Part shown: piece by piece, positions 32,621-42,377 of the stretch
Position numbering within the stretch: the stretch's first letter is position 1
Layout of the letters: each line of letters begins with the position of its first letter
Assembly: GCF_936925435.1 (NCBI RefSeq)
Contig: NZ_CAKZHQ010000038.1
Span: forward strand, 1-61,083
Origin: an uncultured Ramlibacter sp.
Lineage (GTDB): Bacteria; Pseudomonadota; Gammaproteobacteria; Burkholderiales; Burkholderiaceae_C
Reading direction: 5' to 3'
DNA length: 61,083 bases
Position numbers and translations under genes: made by a program
Notes under the pieces: generated by a model
What the model was told of the DNA's origin: nothing
Databases searched by the model: none
What the model saw: the letters and a program-made list of their open reading frames with translations, nothing else

Positions 32621-33301
32621 TCAGTTGGGGCCAGCAGGTGCCGTGGCGGCACCTGGGTTGAGGGCGCTGGCATCGGGTTGCGGGCCGGCAGCGATGCGCG
32701 GGGTTTTGGCGTCGGGCCCGGACTTGGGCACAGTCGCCAGCTTTTGCGCCGGCACAGGCTTGACGGCGGCCGCCGTGCCTGGGGTCTTCTTGGCGGCGGA
32801 GTCGGCCAGCTTGCTTTTTTCTTCGGGCGGCAGGGCCTGGTAAGCCTCCCACTTGGCCTTCTTGTCGTCGGGCGACAGGCTCTTGGTCTCGGCGAAGTTC
32901 AGGCGGGCCTGCGTGCGCTGCTGCGGGCTCAGGGCCACCCACTCGGTCATGCGGCTGCGCAGCGTGGCCTGCTCGGCCGGCGCCATCTTGGGATAGTTAC
33001 TCGACAGAGCCAGCCACTTGCGCTTTTGCGCCTCGCTGATGCTGTTCCAGGCGCTCGCCAGTGGCGCCAGGGCCTGCTGCTGGGGAGGCGTCAGCTCTGT
33101 CCAGGAAGGCTTGGATTCGACCGGTTTGGCCTGCTGGGGCGCTGCCGCCACCTTGACGGGCTGGGCGCGCGGTGCGGCCTTCACGCTGGCGGGGACGGCA
33201 GGGGTGGCGGACGAGGGCGCCTGGGCCTGGGCCAGCGCCCAGGTCGGTGCATCCGCCAGGGCCAGCAGCAGGAAAACGGAGGCGAGGCGGTGAACGCGCA
33301 T
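32621..33301 (-). CDS. DUF3106 secreted/periplasmic protein
   Basis: A 226-residue protein with a Sec signal peptide (MRVHRLASVFLLLALADAPT, cleavage near ALA-QA). The central part (about 65-165) is the DUF3106 domain: WTELTPPQQQALAPLASAWN, then repeats of the type SEAQKRKWLALSSNYPKM and SPQQRTQARLNF. These resemble repeated Trp/Pro helix-turn units of about 20 residues. The N-terminal linker and the C-terminal ~60 residues are Ala/Pro/Lys low complexity. Function unknown; the position after DUF3619 and the sigma factor suggests envelope regulation. Confidence 0.87.
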   Translation of the reverse strand: MRVHRLASVFLLLALADAPTWALAQAQAPSSATPAVPASVKAAPRAQPVKVAAAPQQAKPVESKPSWTELTPPQQQALAPLASAWNSISEAQKRKWLALSSNYPKMAPAEQATLRSRMTEWVALSPQQRTQARLNFAETKSLSPDDKKAKWEAYQALPPEEKSKLADSAAKKTPGTAAAVKPVPAQKLATVPKSGPDAKTPRIAAGPQPDASALNPGAATAPAGPN

Positions 33302-33309
33302 GGCCCGGC

Positions 33310-33729
33310 CTAGGGCGCGGATTTAAGGAATTGCAGGAAACCCGGGTCGGCGTAAGCCGCGGGCGGCAGGTCGTCCGTCAGCAGGGCTGCGTCGACCTCG
33401 GCCACCTCGTTGGCGCGGCGTTCGTTCTGCACCACGTGGATGGTGATCAGCCCGGCGGCCAGCACGATCAGGGGCAGGGCGGAGGCGATGCGGTTCCACC
33501 AGCCCAGCTCGCCGGAGCCGAGCGTGGCCTGGCCGGCGGAGCCGGACACGGAGGTGGCCGGCTGCAGGCTGGATTTGCGCTGGGCCAATGCTTGCACGCG
33601 GGCGGCGCGCAGGCGTTCGGTGATGTCACGGGGCAACTCGGCCGCACCGGCGTCCAGGCGGGCGGCGACCCGCCGGCCAAACCGGTCTTGCGACTGCAGT
33701 GCGTCCTGGAGGAGGTGCAGATTCGTCAT
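33310..33729 (-). CDS. DUF3619 single-pass membrane protein, possible anti-sigma factor
   Basis: A 139-residue protein with one transmembrane helix (about 85-101, LPLIVLAAGLITIHVVQ). It has a cytoplasmic N-terminal region rich in Arg/Ala (FGRRVAARLDAGAAELP) and a short periplasmic tail ending in PAAYADPGFLQFLKS. It overlaps the sigma-factor gene by four bases (ATGA), the usual arrangement for an anti-sigma partner. DUF3619 has no proven role, so the anti-sigma call rests on topology and coupling. Confidence 0.85.
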   Translation of the reverse strand: MTNLHLLQDALQSQDRFGRRVAARLDAGAAELPRDITERLRAARVQALAQRKSSLQPATSVSGSAGQATLGSGELGWWNRIASALPLIVLAAGLITIHVVQNERRANEVAEVDAALLTDDLPPAAYADPGFLQFLKSAP

Positions 33730-34292
33730 GGTTGTAATCCCTTTGCCTTCAGTGCTTTGCTGAGGGCCTGGACAGCCCGGGAACAGTGCGTCTTGACACT
33801 GCCTTCCGAGCAGCCCATGGCCGCCGCCGTTTCGGCCACGTCCATGTCTTCCCAGTAACGCATCAGGAACGCTTCCCGTTGACGGCCCGGTAATTCCAGT
33901 ATTTCTGTTTCGATTTCCCGCAAGATTTGCGCCCGTTTTGTGGAATCTTCCGCGCTTTCGATCTGCTGGGAGTTGCTGGCTGCGGAGTAAGTTTCCAGCA
34001 GGTCGAAATCGCCCTCTCCCTCGGCCGGTTCGAAATCGCTGAGGTTGGAAAACAGGGCCTTGCGGGTTTTCTGGCGGCGGAACCAGTCCAGCGTGCAGTT
34101 GGACAGGATGCGCTGGAACAGCATGGGCAGCTCGGTCGGCGGCTTGTCGCCATAGTGCTCGGCCAGTTTCATCATGCTGTCCTGCACGATGTCCAGCGCG
34201 GCTTCCTCGTCGCGGACGTGGTAGACCGAGCGTTTGAAAGCTCTTTTTTCGACGCTCTTGAGAAAGTCGGAGAGTTCGCGTTCGGTTGCCAA
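33726..34292 (-). CDS. RNA polymerase sigma factor (sigma-70 family, ECF type)
   Basis: A 188-residue sigma factor. Region 2 (about 10-85) has RAFKRSVYHVRDEEAALDIV and QDSMMKLAEHYG, with LPMLFQRILSNCTLDWFRRQ as the DNA-melting/-10-recognition part. Region 4 (about 125-185) has LPGRQREAFLMRYWEDMDVA and AAMGCSEGSVKTHCSRA as the -35 helix-turn-helix. The start is inferred as TTG at 34292 (reading LATEREL...), because the upstream frame is basic, unlike the family, and crosses the candidate promoter at 34381. Heads the operon with DUF3619, DUF3106 and RDD. Confidence 0.9.
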   Translation of the reverse strand: MATERELSDFLKSVEKRAFKRSVYHVRDEEAALDIVQDSMMKLAEHYGDKPPTELPMLFQRILSNCTLDWFRRQKTRKALFSNLSDFEPAEGEGDFDLLETYSAASNSQQIESAEDSTKRAQILREIETEILELPGRQREAFLMRYWEDMDVAETAAAMGCSEGSVKTHCSRAVQALSKALKAKGLQP

Positions 34293-34380
34293 GAATCGTG
34301 GGCCTGGGGCCGGCTTCGTGCTGTGGTGATGTCTCGTTTTCGACGCGTTTGCGCGCCGCTGAAGGCGCCGGTGGTCGGAA

Positions 34381-34389
34381 ATTATCGCA
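34381..34389 (-). promoter_or_regulatory. Candidate extended -10 for the sigma-factor operon
   Basis: On the minus strand this reads TGCGATAAT, an extended -10 (TGn-GATAAT). It would place transcription start near 34374, giving about an 80-base leader to the TTG at 34292. The -35 region is poor. The identical nonamer occurs in opposite orientation at 34427. Confidence 0.45.
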
Positions 34390-34426
34390 TCGCGGAAGCC
34401 GGCGCTGGAGCAGTCATGTGTTGCAG

Positions 34427-34435
34427 TGCGATAAT
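34427..34435 (+). promoter_or_regulatory. Candidate extended -10 for ilvB
   Basis: The sequence TGCGATAAT (extended -10) lies 150 bp upstream of the ilvB start and would give a leader of roughly 145 bases. The same nonamer also precedes the TPP riboswitch at 46204-46212. No convincing -35 box is present, as allowed for extended -10 promoters. Confidence 0.45.
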
Positions 34436-34585
34436 GTGGCTTGCAAGTCAAAAGGCAAACGAGCCCTGATCCGGTGGCGCTATTCGGTCACCCATGGTTT
34501 TGGCTCTAAGTTCCGACACAGCTTCACGAGAGCGTGTGAAGGGGCACCCAAGGTTTTTCGTCAGAGAAATTCGCAAAGGTTGATC

Positions 34586-36370
34586 ATGGAAATCTCCAAA
34601 GCCGAAATCACGTCGGCCGCCGCGGCCCAGTCCGCGCAGAGCAACAGCCCGCAGGAACTGCGCGGCGCCGAAATCCTTATCAAGTCCCTGCAGGCCGAGG
34701 GCGTCAAGTACATCTGGGGTTACCCCGGTGGTGCAGTCCTGCACATCTACGACGCTTTCTACAAGCAGGACAGCATCCAGCACGTTCTGGTGCGCCATGA
34801 GCAGGCCGCGGTACACGCTGCGGACGGCTATGCCCGTGCCACCGGCGACGTCGGCGTGGCCCTGGTGACCTCCGGCCCTGGCGTCACCAACGCGGTGACC
34901 GGCATCGCCACGGCCTACATGGATTCGATCCCGATGGTGATCATCACCGGCCAGGTGCCGGTGGCGGCCATCGGCCTGGACGCCTTCCAGGAGTGCGACA
35001 CCGTCGGCATCACGCGGCCCATCGTCAAGCACAACTTCCTGGTCAAGGACGCGCGCCAGATCGCCGAGGTCATGAAAAAGGCCTTCCACATCGCCCGCAG
35101 CGGCCGTCCCGGCCCGGTGGTGGTGGACATCCCCAAGGACGTCTCCTTCAACAAGACGGCCTGGAACGGCTACCCGGACAAGGTGGAGATGCGCTCCTAC
35201 AACCCGGTGCGCAAGGGCCATGGCGGCCAGATCCGCAAGGCCCTGCAACTGCTGCTGGCGGCCAAGCGGCCCTACATCTACACCGGCGGCGGCGTGCTGC
35301 TGGGCAACGCGTCGCAGGAACTGCGCGAGCTGGTGGACATGCTGGGTTACCCCTGCACCAACACGCTGATGGGCCTGGGCGCCTACCCGGCCAGCGACCG
35401 CAAGTTCCTGGGCATGCTGGGCATGCACGGTACGGTGGAAGCCAACAACGCCATGCAGAACTGCGACGTGCTGCTGGCCGTGGGCGCGCGCTTTGACGAC
35501 CGCGTGATCGGCAACCCCAAGCACTTCGCCCAGAACGAGCGCAAGATCATCCACGTCGATATCGACCCGTCGAGCATCTCCAAGCGGGTCAAGGTCGACA
35601 TCCCCATCGTGGGCGACGTCAAGGACGTGCTGACCGAACTGATCGCCATGATCAAGGAGTCGGGCCTCAAGCCCGACGCCGACGCCCTGGGCGGCTGGTG
35701 GGAGACCATCGAGGGCTGGCGCAAGCGCGACTGCCTGAAGTACGACCGCGACGCCAAGGACGTGATCAAGCCGCAGTACGTGGTCGAGACGCTGTGGAAC
35801 ATGACCAAGGACGTCGACACCTACATCACGTCCGACGTCGGCCAGCACCAGATGTGGGCCGCCCAGTACTACCGCTTCGACGAGCCGCGGCGCTGGATCA
35901 ACTCCGGTGGCCTGGGCACCATGGGCGTGGGCATCCCCTATGCCATGGGCATCAAGCTGGCCAAGCCCGATTCCGAGGTGTTCTGCATCACCGGCGAAGG
36001 CTCGGTGCAGATGTGCATCCAGGAGCTGTCCACCTGCCTGCAATACAACACGCCGATCAAGATCGTCTCGCTGAACAACCGCTACCTGGGCATGGTGCGC
36101 CAGTGGCAGGAGATCGACTACGAAGGCCGTTACAGCCACAGCTATATGGACGCGCTGCCCAACTTCGTGAAGCTGGCCGAGGCCTACGGGCACGTGGGCA
36201 TGCTGATCGAGCACCCGCGCGATGTGGAGCCGGCGCTGCGCGAGGCGCGCAAGCTCAAGGACCGCACGGTGTTCATGGACTTTCGCACCGACCCGACCGA
36301 GAACGTCTTCCCGATGGTCAAGGCCGGCAGGGGCATCACCGAGATGCTGCTCGGCTCGGAAGACCTCTGA
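34586..36370 (+). CDS. ilvB: Acetolactate synthase, large catalytic subunit
   Basis: A ThDP-dependent enzyme (594 residues) that makes acetolactate or acetohydroxybutyrate, the first common step to valine, leucine and isoleucine. The catalytic Glu is E72 in VRHEQAAVHAADGYARATG. The central FAD-binding region and the ThDP-Mg motif (GEGSVQMCIQEL then SLNNRYLGM) follow. The motif has GEG where many relatives have GDG, a conservative change. Start ATG 34586 (MEISKAEITSA); the upstream in-frame extension crosses the leader. First gene of ilvB-ilvN-ilvC. Confidence 0.97.
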   Translation: MEISKAEITSAAAAQSAQSNSPQELRGAEILIKSLQAEGVKYIWGYPGGAVLHIYDAFYKQDSIQHVLVRHEQAAVHAADGYARATGDVGVALVTSGPGVTNAVTGIATAYMDSIPMVIITGQVPVAAIGLDAFQECDTVGITRPIVKHNFLVKDARQIAEVMKKAFHIARSGRPGPVVVDIPKDVSFNKTAWNGYPDKVEMRSYNPVRKGHGGQIRKALQLLLAAKRPYIYTGGGVLLGNASQELRELVDMLGYPCTNTLMGLGAYPASDRKFLGMLGMHGTVEANNAMQNCDVLLAVGARFDDRVIGNPKHFAQNERKIIHVDIDPSSISKRVKVDIPIVGDVKDVLTELIAMIKESGLKPDADALGGWWETIEGWRKRDCLKYDRDAKDVIKPQYVVETLWNMTKDVDTYITSDVGQHQMWAAQYYRFDEPRRWINSGGLGTMGVGIPYAMGIKLAKPDSEVFCITGEGSVQMCIQELSTCLQYNTPIKIVSLNNRYLGMVRQWQEIDYEGRYSHSYMDALPNFVKLAEAYGHVGMLIEHPRDVEPALREARKLKDRTVFMDFRTDPTENVFPMVKAGRGITEMLLGSEDL

Positions 36371-36512
36371 CAGGAGTTAAACAAGGCCCCAGCCCCCGTG
36401 GGCTGGACTTGACGCGCTACCAATTCAGTAGCATCCCTTCGACGAATCTATTGGCCTGCCGAGCCTGCGCATTACCGTGCGCAGGGGAGGGCACCGAAAA
36501 GAGGAATCTGAC

Positions 36513-37004
36513 ATGAAACACATCATTGCCGTTCTGCTCGAGAACGAACCCGGAGCGCTGTCCCGGGTGGTGGGCCTGTTCTCGGCCCGTGGCTACAACA
36601 TCGAATCGCTCACCGTGGCGCCGACGGAAGACCCGTCGCTGTCGCGCATGACCATCCAGACCACCGGCTCGGACGACGTGATCGAGCAGATCACCAAGCA
36701 CCTGAACCGCCTCATCGAGGTCGTCAAGGTGGTCGACCTGACCGAAGGCGCCTACACCGAGCGCGAGCTCATGATGGTCAAGGTGCGCGCGGTGGGCAAG
36801 GAGCGCGAGGAGATGAAGCGCATGGCCGACATCTTTCGCGGCCGCATCATCGACGTGACCGAGAAGAGCTACACCATCGAGCTGACCGGCGACCAGGGCA
36901 AGAACGACGCATTCCTGGAAGCCATCGACCGCAGCGCCATCCTCGAGACGGTGCGCACGGGCTCCAGCGGCATTGGCCGCGGCGAGCGAATCCTGAGAGT
37001 CTGA
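36513..37004 (+). CDS. ilvN: Acetolactate synthase, small regulatory subunit
   Basis: A 163-residue regulatory subunit giving valine feedback control to IlvB. The N-terminal ACT domain is clear (MKHIIAVLLENEPGALSRV and GLFSARGYNIESLTVAPTED), followed by the family's C-terminal domain (MMVKVRAVGKEREEMKRMAD). The start is ATG 36513 behind GAGGAA. It is 142 bp from ilvB; that gap contains a small GC hairpin (AGCCC..GGGCT near 36390) and a possible TTGACG, but no leader peptide that I can recognise. Confidence 0.96.
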   Translation: MKHIIAVLLENEPGALSRVVGLFSARGYNIESLTVAPTEDPSLSRMTIQTTGSDDVIEQITKHLNRLIEVVKVVDLTEGAYTERELMMVKVRAVGKEREEMKRMADIFRGRIIDVTEKSYTIELTGDQGKNDAFLEAIDRSAILETVRTGSSGIGRGERILRV

Positions 37005-38069
<1,065 letters not shown>

Positions 38070-38098
38070 CGCCGCGCGCGGCCGCTGGCCGCAAGCGA

Positions 38099-38125
38099 CG
38101 TCATCCCGGCGCAGGCCGGGATCCA
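38099..38125. repeat. Palindromic REP-like unit
   Basis: The segment TCATCCCGGCGCAGGCCGGG followed by ATCC contains a perfect 7-bp stem (TCCCGGC/GCCGGGA) with a GCAG loop. Closely similar 'GTCATCCCGGC...GCCGGGATCCA' units are common intergenic repeats in many proteobacteria. Only one copy is in the window. It lies between the ilvC stop and the terminator. Confidence 0.6.
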
Positions 38126-38126
38126 C

Positions 38127-38155
38127 AAGGCCGCCCCCTGGGCGGCCTTTCTTTT
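38127..38155 (+). terminator. Rho-independent terminator after ilvC
   Basis: A 9-bp perfect stem (AAGGCCGCC with GGCGGCCTT) and CCCT loop, followed by TCTTTT. It ends the ilv operon 18 bp before pssA, so pssA needs its own start or read-through. Confidence 0.85.
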
Positions 38156-38173
38156 GCCCCTTACACTCGCTCC

Positions 38174-38989
38174 ATGCACAACCGTAACGATTCGCAGAAC
38201 CAGAGCCAGGATGGCGTGGTGGTGCGCAAGCGCCGCAAAGGTATCTACATCCTGCCCAACCTGTTCACGCTGGCTGCGCTGTTCGGCGGTTTCTATGCGG
38301 TTGTCATGGCCATGAACGGGCGCTTCGATCTGGCGGCTGCCGGCGTGTTCTGCGCCATGGTGCTCGACAGCCTGGACGGCCGCGTGGCGCGCATGACCAA
38401 CACGCAAAGCGCCTTCGGCGAGCAGATGGACTCGCTGTCCGACATGGTGTCCTTCGGCGCGGCGCCAGCGCTGATTGCCTACGAGTGGGGGCTCAAGGGC
38501 CTGGGGCGCTGGGGCTGGATTGCCGCCTTTGTTTACTGCGCCTGCGCGGCACTGCGCCTGGCGCGCTTTAACGTCAACACCGGCGTGGTCGACAAGCGCT
38601 GGTTCCAGGGCCTGCCCTCGCCGGCGGCGGCGGCACTGCCGGCCGGCTTCATCTGGCTGGCCAACGACCTGGGCATCAAGGGCTACGAGGTCCAGTGGGT
38701 GATGTTCGCCGTCGCTCTGTACGCGGGCCTGACCATGGTGACCAACGTGCCGTTCTACAGCTTCAAGGACGTGCAGATGAAAAAGAGCGTGCCGTTTGCC
38801 GTGATCGTGCTGATCGCGCTGGGCATCGCGGTGATCAACATCCATCCGCCCATCGTGCTGTTCGGCCTGTTCGTGGTCTACGGCGTGTCCGGTTACGTGG
38901 TCTACGGCATGCGCAAGGCCAGGGGCCAGCAGACCAGCATGATCAGCACCTCGACCGACGAGCCCGACGAGCGCGGCCTGCACAAGTGA
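38174..38989 (+). CDS. pssA: CDP-diacylglycerol--serine O-phosphatidyltransferase
   Basis: A 271-residue integral membrane enzyme that makes phosphatidylserine, precursor of phosphatidylethanolamine. The CDP-alcohol phosphotransferase motif is complete: DGRVARMTNTQSAFGEQMDS followed by LSD (pattern DGx2ARx8Gx3Dx3D). About seven to eight hydrophobic helices are present. It is flanked by the ilv terminator and the leucine attenuator; linkage to ilvC and leuA is typical for Burkholderiales. Confidence 0.95.
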   Translation: MHNRNDSQNQSQDGVVVRKRRKGIYILPNLFTLAALFGGFYAVVMAMNGRFDLAAAGVFCAMVLDSLDGRVARMTNTQSAFGEQMDSLSDMVSFGAAPALIAYEWGLKGLGRWGWIAAFVYCACAALRLARFNVNTGVVDKRWFQGLPSPAAAALPAGFIWLANDLGIKGYEVQWVMFAVALYAGLTMVTNVPFYSFKDVQMKKSVPFAVIVLIALGIAVINIHPPIVLFGLFVVYGVSGYVVYGMRKARGQQTSMISTSTDEPDERGLHK

Positions 38990-39020
38990 CTTTCCATTGA
39001 CCTGTGCTACATTCCCGGAC

Positions 39021-39074
39021 ATGAACCGAATTTCGCTGGCACTACTGCTATCTCCCCACGGGCGGAGACGGTAG
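39021..39074 (+). CDS. leuL: Leucine-rich leader peptide of the leuA attenuator
   Basis: A 17-codon ORF encoding [17 protein letters not shown], with four Leu codons among codons 6-10 (CTG GCA CTA CTG CTA), including rarer CTA codons. A GGA lies 5 bases upstream. It is followed by a terminator at 39098-39136 and the start of leuA at 39151. This is the pattern of leuL-type leader peptides, where ribosome stalling on Leu codons signals leucine shortage. Too short for ordinary gene finding. Confidence 0.8.
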   Translation: MNRISLALLLSPHGRRR

Positions 39075-39108
39075 CGCACGCGCATTCCCACCAGTCGACG
39101 GCCCGTCT
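39058..39108 (+). promoter_or_regulatory. Leucine attenuator antiterminator elements
   Basis: Two segments at the end of the leader peptide can pair with the 5' arm of the terminator: ACGGGC (39058-39063) with GCCCGT (39101-39106), or AGACGG (39066-39071) with CCGTCT (39103-39108). A ribosome stalled on the Leu codons (39036-39050) leaves these free and blocks the terminator. A ribosome reaching the stop (39072-39074) covers them and lets it form. Confidence 0.65.
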
Positions 39109-39136
39109 GCACACGCAACGGGCCGTTTTTCTTTTT
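39098..39136 (+). terminator. Attenuator terminator upstream of leuA
   Basis: A 9-bp perfect stem (ACGGCCCGT with ACGGGCCGT), an 11-base loop and TTTTCTTTTT. It ends 14 bp before the leuA ATG and 24 bp after the leader-peptide stop, so it is intrinsic and within the leuA leader. Confidence 0.85.
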
Positions 39137-39150
39137 CCGGAGCCAAAACC

Positions 39151-40851
39151 ATGATGTTGAAGACCCCAGCCACCAAGTACCGCGCCTTCCCCCCGGTGCG
39201 TCTTGTCGACCGGACCTGGCCCGACACGGTGCTCAGCCGCCCGCCCGTGTGGTGCAGTGTGGACCTGCGCGACGGCAACCAGGCGCTGATCGAGCCCATG
39301 GACATCCCGCGCAAGCTGCGCATGTTCCTGGCGCTGGTGAAGATCGGCTTCAAGGAGATCGAGGTGGGCTTCCCATCGGCATCCCAGGTGGAATTCGACT
39401 TCCTGCGCAAGCTGATCGACGAAAACCTGATCCCCGAAGACGTGACCATCCAGGTGCTGACCCAGGCGCGCGAGCCCCTGATCCGCCGCACCTTCGAATC
39501 GCTGCAGGGGGCGCCGCGCGCCATCGTGCACCTGTACAACGCCACAGCCCCCGTGATGCGCAAGGTGGTCCTGGGAATGGACGAAGAAGGCATTGTCGAA
39601 CTGGCCACCAGCCAGGCCCGGCTCTTTGTGGAACTGGCTGCACAACAGCCCCGGACGCAATGGACCTTCCAGTATTCCCCCGAGATGTTCTCCGGCACCG
39701 AGCTGGCGTTTTCCAAGCGGGTCGTCGATGCCGTGACCCAGGTGTGGCAGCCGACGCCGCAGCGCAAGTGCATCGTCAACCTGCCTTCGACGGTGGAGCA
39801 TTCCACGCCCAACATCTTCGCGGACATGATCGAGTGGATGCACCGCAACCTGGCGCGGCGCGAATCCATCGTGTTGTCGGTTCACCCGCACAACGACCGG
39901 GGCACCGGGACGGCCGCCGGTGAATTCGCGGTGATGGCCGGTGCCGACCGGCTGGAAGGCTGCCTGTTCGGCAACGGCGAGCGCACCGGCAATCTCGACC
40001 TGGTCAACGTGGCGCTGAACCTCTACAGCCAGGGCGTGGACCCGCAGCTGGACTTCTCCGACATCGACGAGATCCGTCGCACGGTGGAGCACTGCAACCA
40101 GCTGCCCGTGCATCCGCGCCATCCTTATGCCGGCGACCTGGTCTACACCTCGTTCTCTGGCTCGCACCAGGACGCGATCAAGAAGGCCTTCGCCGCGCGC
40201 AAGGACGGCGACATCTGGGACATGCCCTACCTGCCGCTGGACCCCAAGGATCTGGGCCGCAGCTACGAGGCGGTGATCCGGGTCAACAGCCAGTCGGGCA
40301 AGGGCGGCATCTCCTACCTGCTGGAAAGCGAATATGGGCTGGAGCTGCCGCGCCGGCTGCAGATCGAGTTCAGCCAGGTGGTGCAGGCTGCGATGGATGC
40401 CACCGGCAAGGAGTTCACCGCGCAGGACCTGTTCGGCCTGTTCGAGCGAGAGTACGGCGTGCGCAGCATTACTGCGCCGCAGCACCAGGTGCTGGAGGAA
40501 GCGCAGGGCGCCGACGGCAAGCTGGTGACGCTGGCGGCTGACGTCGAAGTGGCCGGCCACAAGCACAGCATCCGGGGCGCCGGCACTGGCCCGATCGACG
40601 CCTTTGTCGAGGGACTCGGTGTTGCCACGGGTGAAAGCATCCGCGTGCTCGACTACCATGAGCACGCCATCGGTTCCGGCGCCAACGCGCAGGCCGTGGC
40701 CTACCTGGAGTTGCGGGTGGGCCAGCAGACGCTGTTTGGCGTCGGCATGGATGCGAACATCGTGTCCGCGTCGCTCAAGGCCATCGTTTCGGGCCTGCAG
40801 CGTGCGCAGGCCGACACCCACGAAAAGGAGCCGACATGGCAGACAAACTGA
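39151..40851 (+). CDS. leuA: 2-isopropylmalate synthase (long, type II form)
   Basis: The first committed enzyme of leucine synthesis, condensing 2-oxoisovalerate with acetyl-CoA. The 566-residue length and the start [17 protein letters not shown] match the long (Corynebacterium/Mycobacterium-like) form. The HMGL-like barrel has [11 protein letters not shown] and the metal ligands in [14 protein letters not shown]. The C-terminal LeuA dimer domain gives leucine feedback inhibition ([35 protein letters not shown]). Start ATG 39151, under the attenuator. It overlaps the next leuA by 16 bases. Confidence 0.95.
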   Translation: MMLKTPATKYRAFPPVRLVDRTWPDTVLSRPPVWCSVDLRDGNQALIEPMDIPRKLRMFLALVKIGFKEIEVGFPSASQVEFDFLRKLIDENLIPEDVTIQVLTQAREPLIRRTFESLQGAPRAIVHLYNATAPVMRKVVLGMDEEGIVELATSQARLFVELAAQQPRTQWTFQYSPEMFSGTELAFSKRVVDAVTQVWQPTPQRKCIVNLPSTVEHSTPNIFADMIEWMHRNLARRESIVLSVHPHNDRGTGTAAGEFAVMAGADRLEGCLFGNGERTGNLDLVNVALNLYSQGVDPQLDFSDIDEIRRTVEHCNQLPVHPRHPYAGDLVYTSFSGSHQDAIKKAFAARKDGDIWDMPYLPLDPKDLGRSYEAVIRVNSQSGKGGISYLLESEYGLELPRRLQIEFSQVVQAAMDATGKEFTAQDLFGLFEREYGVRSITAPQHQVLEEAQGADGKLVTLAADVEVAGHKHSIRGAGTGPIDAFVEGLGVATGESIRVLDYHEHAIGSGANAQAVAYLELRVGQQTLFGVGMDANIVSASLKAIVSGLQRAQADTHEKEPTWQTN

Positions 40852-42374
40852 TCATCTTCGACACCACCTTGCGCGACGGCGAGCAATCGCCCGGCGCCTC
40901 CATGACCAAGGACGAGAAGGTGCGCATCGCGCGCCAGCTCGAGCGGCTCAAGGTGGACGTGATCGAGGCCGGCTTCGCGGCCAGTTCCAACGGCGACTTC
41001 GAGGCCGTGCAGGCGATTGCCAACACGGTGCGCGAGTCCATCATCTGCTCGCTGTCGCGGGCCAACGACCGCGACATCTCGCGCGCAGCCGAGGCGCTCA
41101 AGGGCGCCGAGCGGGCTCGCATCCACACCTTCATCGCCACTTCGCCGCTGCACATGGAAAAGAAGCTGCGCATGTCGCCTGATCAGGTGCTGGAGCAGGC
41201 CAAGCAGTCGGTGCGCTTTGCACGCAACCTGTGCGCCGACATCGAGTTCTCCCCGGAGGACGGCTACCGCAGCGAGATGGATTTCCTGTGCAAGGTGCTG
41301 GAGGCGGTGATCGCCGAAGGCGCGACCACCATCAACGTGCCTGACACCGTGGGCTATGCCGTGCCCGAGCTGTACGGCAACTTCATCAAGACCTTGCGCG
41401 AACGCGTCCCCAACTCGGACAAGGCCGTCTGGTCTGTGCATTGCCACAACGACCTGGGCATGGCGGTGGCCAATTCCCTGGCCGGTGTGAAGATCGGCGG
41501 CGCGCGCCAGGTCGAGTGCACCATCAACGGCCTGGGCGAGCGCGCCGGCAACTGTTCGCTGGAAGAAGTCGTGATGGCGGTCAAGACGCGCAAGGACTAC
41601 TTCGGTCTGGAGCTGGGCATCGACACCCAGCACATCCTGGCGGCCAGCCGCATGGTCAGTCAGACCACCGGCTTTGTCGTCCAGCCAAACAAGGCCGTGG
41701 TCGGCGCCAATGCCTTTGCCCATGCCAGCGGCATCCACCAGGATGGCGTGCTCAAGGCGCGTGACACCTACGAGATCATGCGTGCCGAGGACGTGGGCTG
41801 GAGCGCCAACAAGATCGTGCTGGGCAAGCTGTCGGGCCGCAACGCCTTCAAGCAGCGCCTGCAGGAACTGGGCGTGCAACTGGAGAGCGAGCAGGAAGCC
41901 AATGCCGCTTTCGCCAAGTTCAAGGAACTGGCCGACCGCAAGAGCGAGATCTTCGACGAGGACATCCTGGCCCTGGTGAGCGACGAAAGCGTGTCGCCGG
42001 AGCAGGAGCAATACGGGTTTGTCTCACTGTCGCAACACAGCGAAACCGGTGAACGGCCGCATGCCAGCGTGGTGTTCACTGTGGGCGGCAAGGAAGTGCG
42101 CGGCGAATCCGACGGCAACGGGCCGGTCGACGCGTCGCTCAAGGCCATCGAGACCCACGTCAAGAGCGGTGCGGAGATGGTGCTCTATTCGGTCAACGCC
42201 ATCAGCGGCTCAACCGAGAGCCAGGGTGAGGTGACGGTGCGGCTGCAGAACTCGGGCCGGGTGGTCAACGGCGTGGGTGCGGACCCCGACATCGTGGTGG
42301 CTTCCGCGAAGGCCTACCTGAGCGCGTTGAACAAGTTACAGAGTAAAGCTGATCGGGTGGCTGCACAGGGTTAG
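40836..42374 (+). CDS. leuA: 2-isopropylmalate synthase (short, type I form)
   Basis: A second 2-isopropylmalate synthase (512 residues) of the E. coli type. The catalytic start [18 protein letters not shown] and the metal motif [18 protein letters not shown] are clear, as are [10 protein letters not shown] and [16 protein letters not shown]. The C-terminal regulatory domain is present ([33 protein letters not shown]). Its ATG lies inside the last codons of the type II gene, so both should be translated from one leucine-attenuated mRNA. Could be partly redundant or feedback-differentiated; a related enzyme such as citramalate synthase is less likely. Confidence 0.94.
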   Translation: MADKLIIFDTTLRDGEQSPGASMTKDEKVRIARQLERLKVDVIEAGFAASSNGDFEAVQAIANTVRESIICSLSRANDRDISRAAEALKGAERARIHTFIATSPLHMEKKLRMSPDQVLEQAKQSVRFARNLCADIEFSPEDGYRSEMDFLCKVLEAVIAEGATTINVPDTVGYAVPELYGNFIKTLRERVPNSDKAVWSVHCHNDLGMAVANSLAGVKIGGARQVECTINGLGERAGNCSLEEVVMAVKTRKDYFGLELGIDTQHILAASRMVSQTTGFVVQPNKAVVGANAFAHASGIHQDGVLKARDTYEIMRAEDVGWSANKIVLGKLSGRNAFKQRLQELGVQLESEQEANAAFAKFKELADRKSEIFDEDILALVSDESVSPEQEQYGFVSLSQHSETGERPHASVVFTVGGKEVRGESDGNGPVDASLKAIETHVKSGAEMVLYSVNAISGSTESQGEVTVRLQNSGRVVNGVGADPDIVVASAKAYLSALNKLQSKADRVAAQG

Positions 42375-42377
42375 GGC

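Noticed and set aside
34494..34583. A 29-codon upstream ORF (MVLALSSDTASR...) ending two bases before ilvB, as a possible ilv leader peptide
   Set aside because: It has no ribosome binding site, few branched-chain codons after the first five residues, and no terminator between it and ilvB, so attenuation cannot be supported.
38099..38125. Palindromic unit as a CRISPR or mobile-element end
   Set aside because: A single copy with no spacer array, no transposase and no target duplication; it fits a common intergenic REP-like unit.
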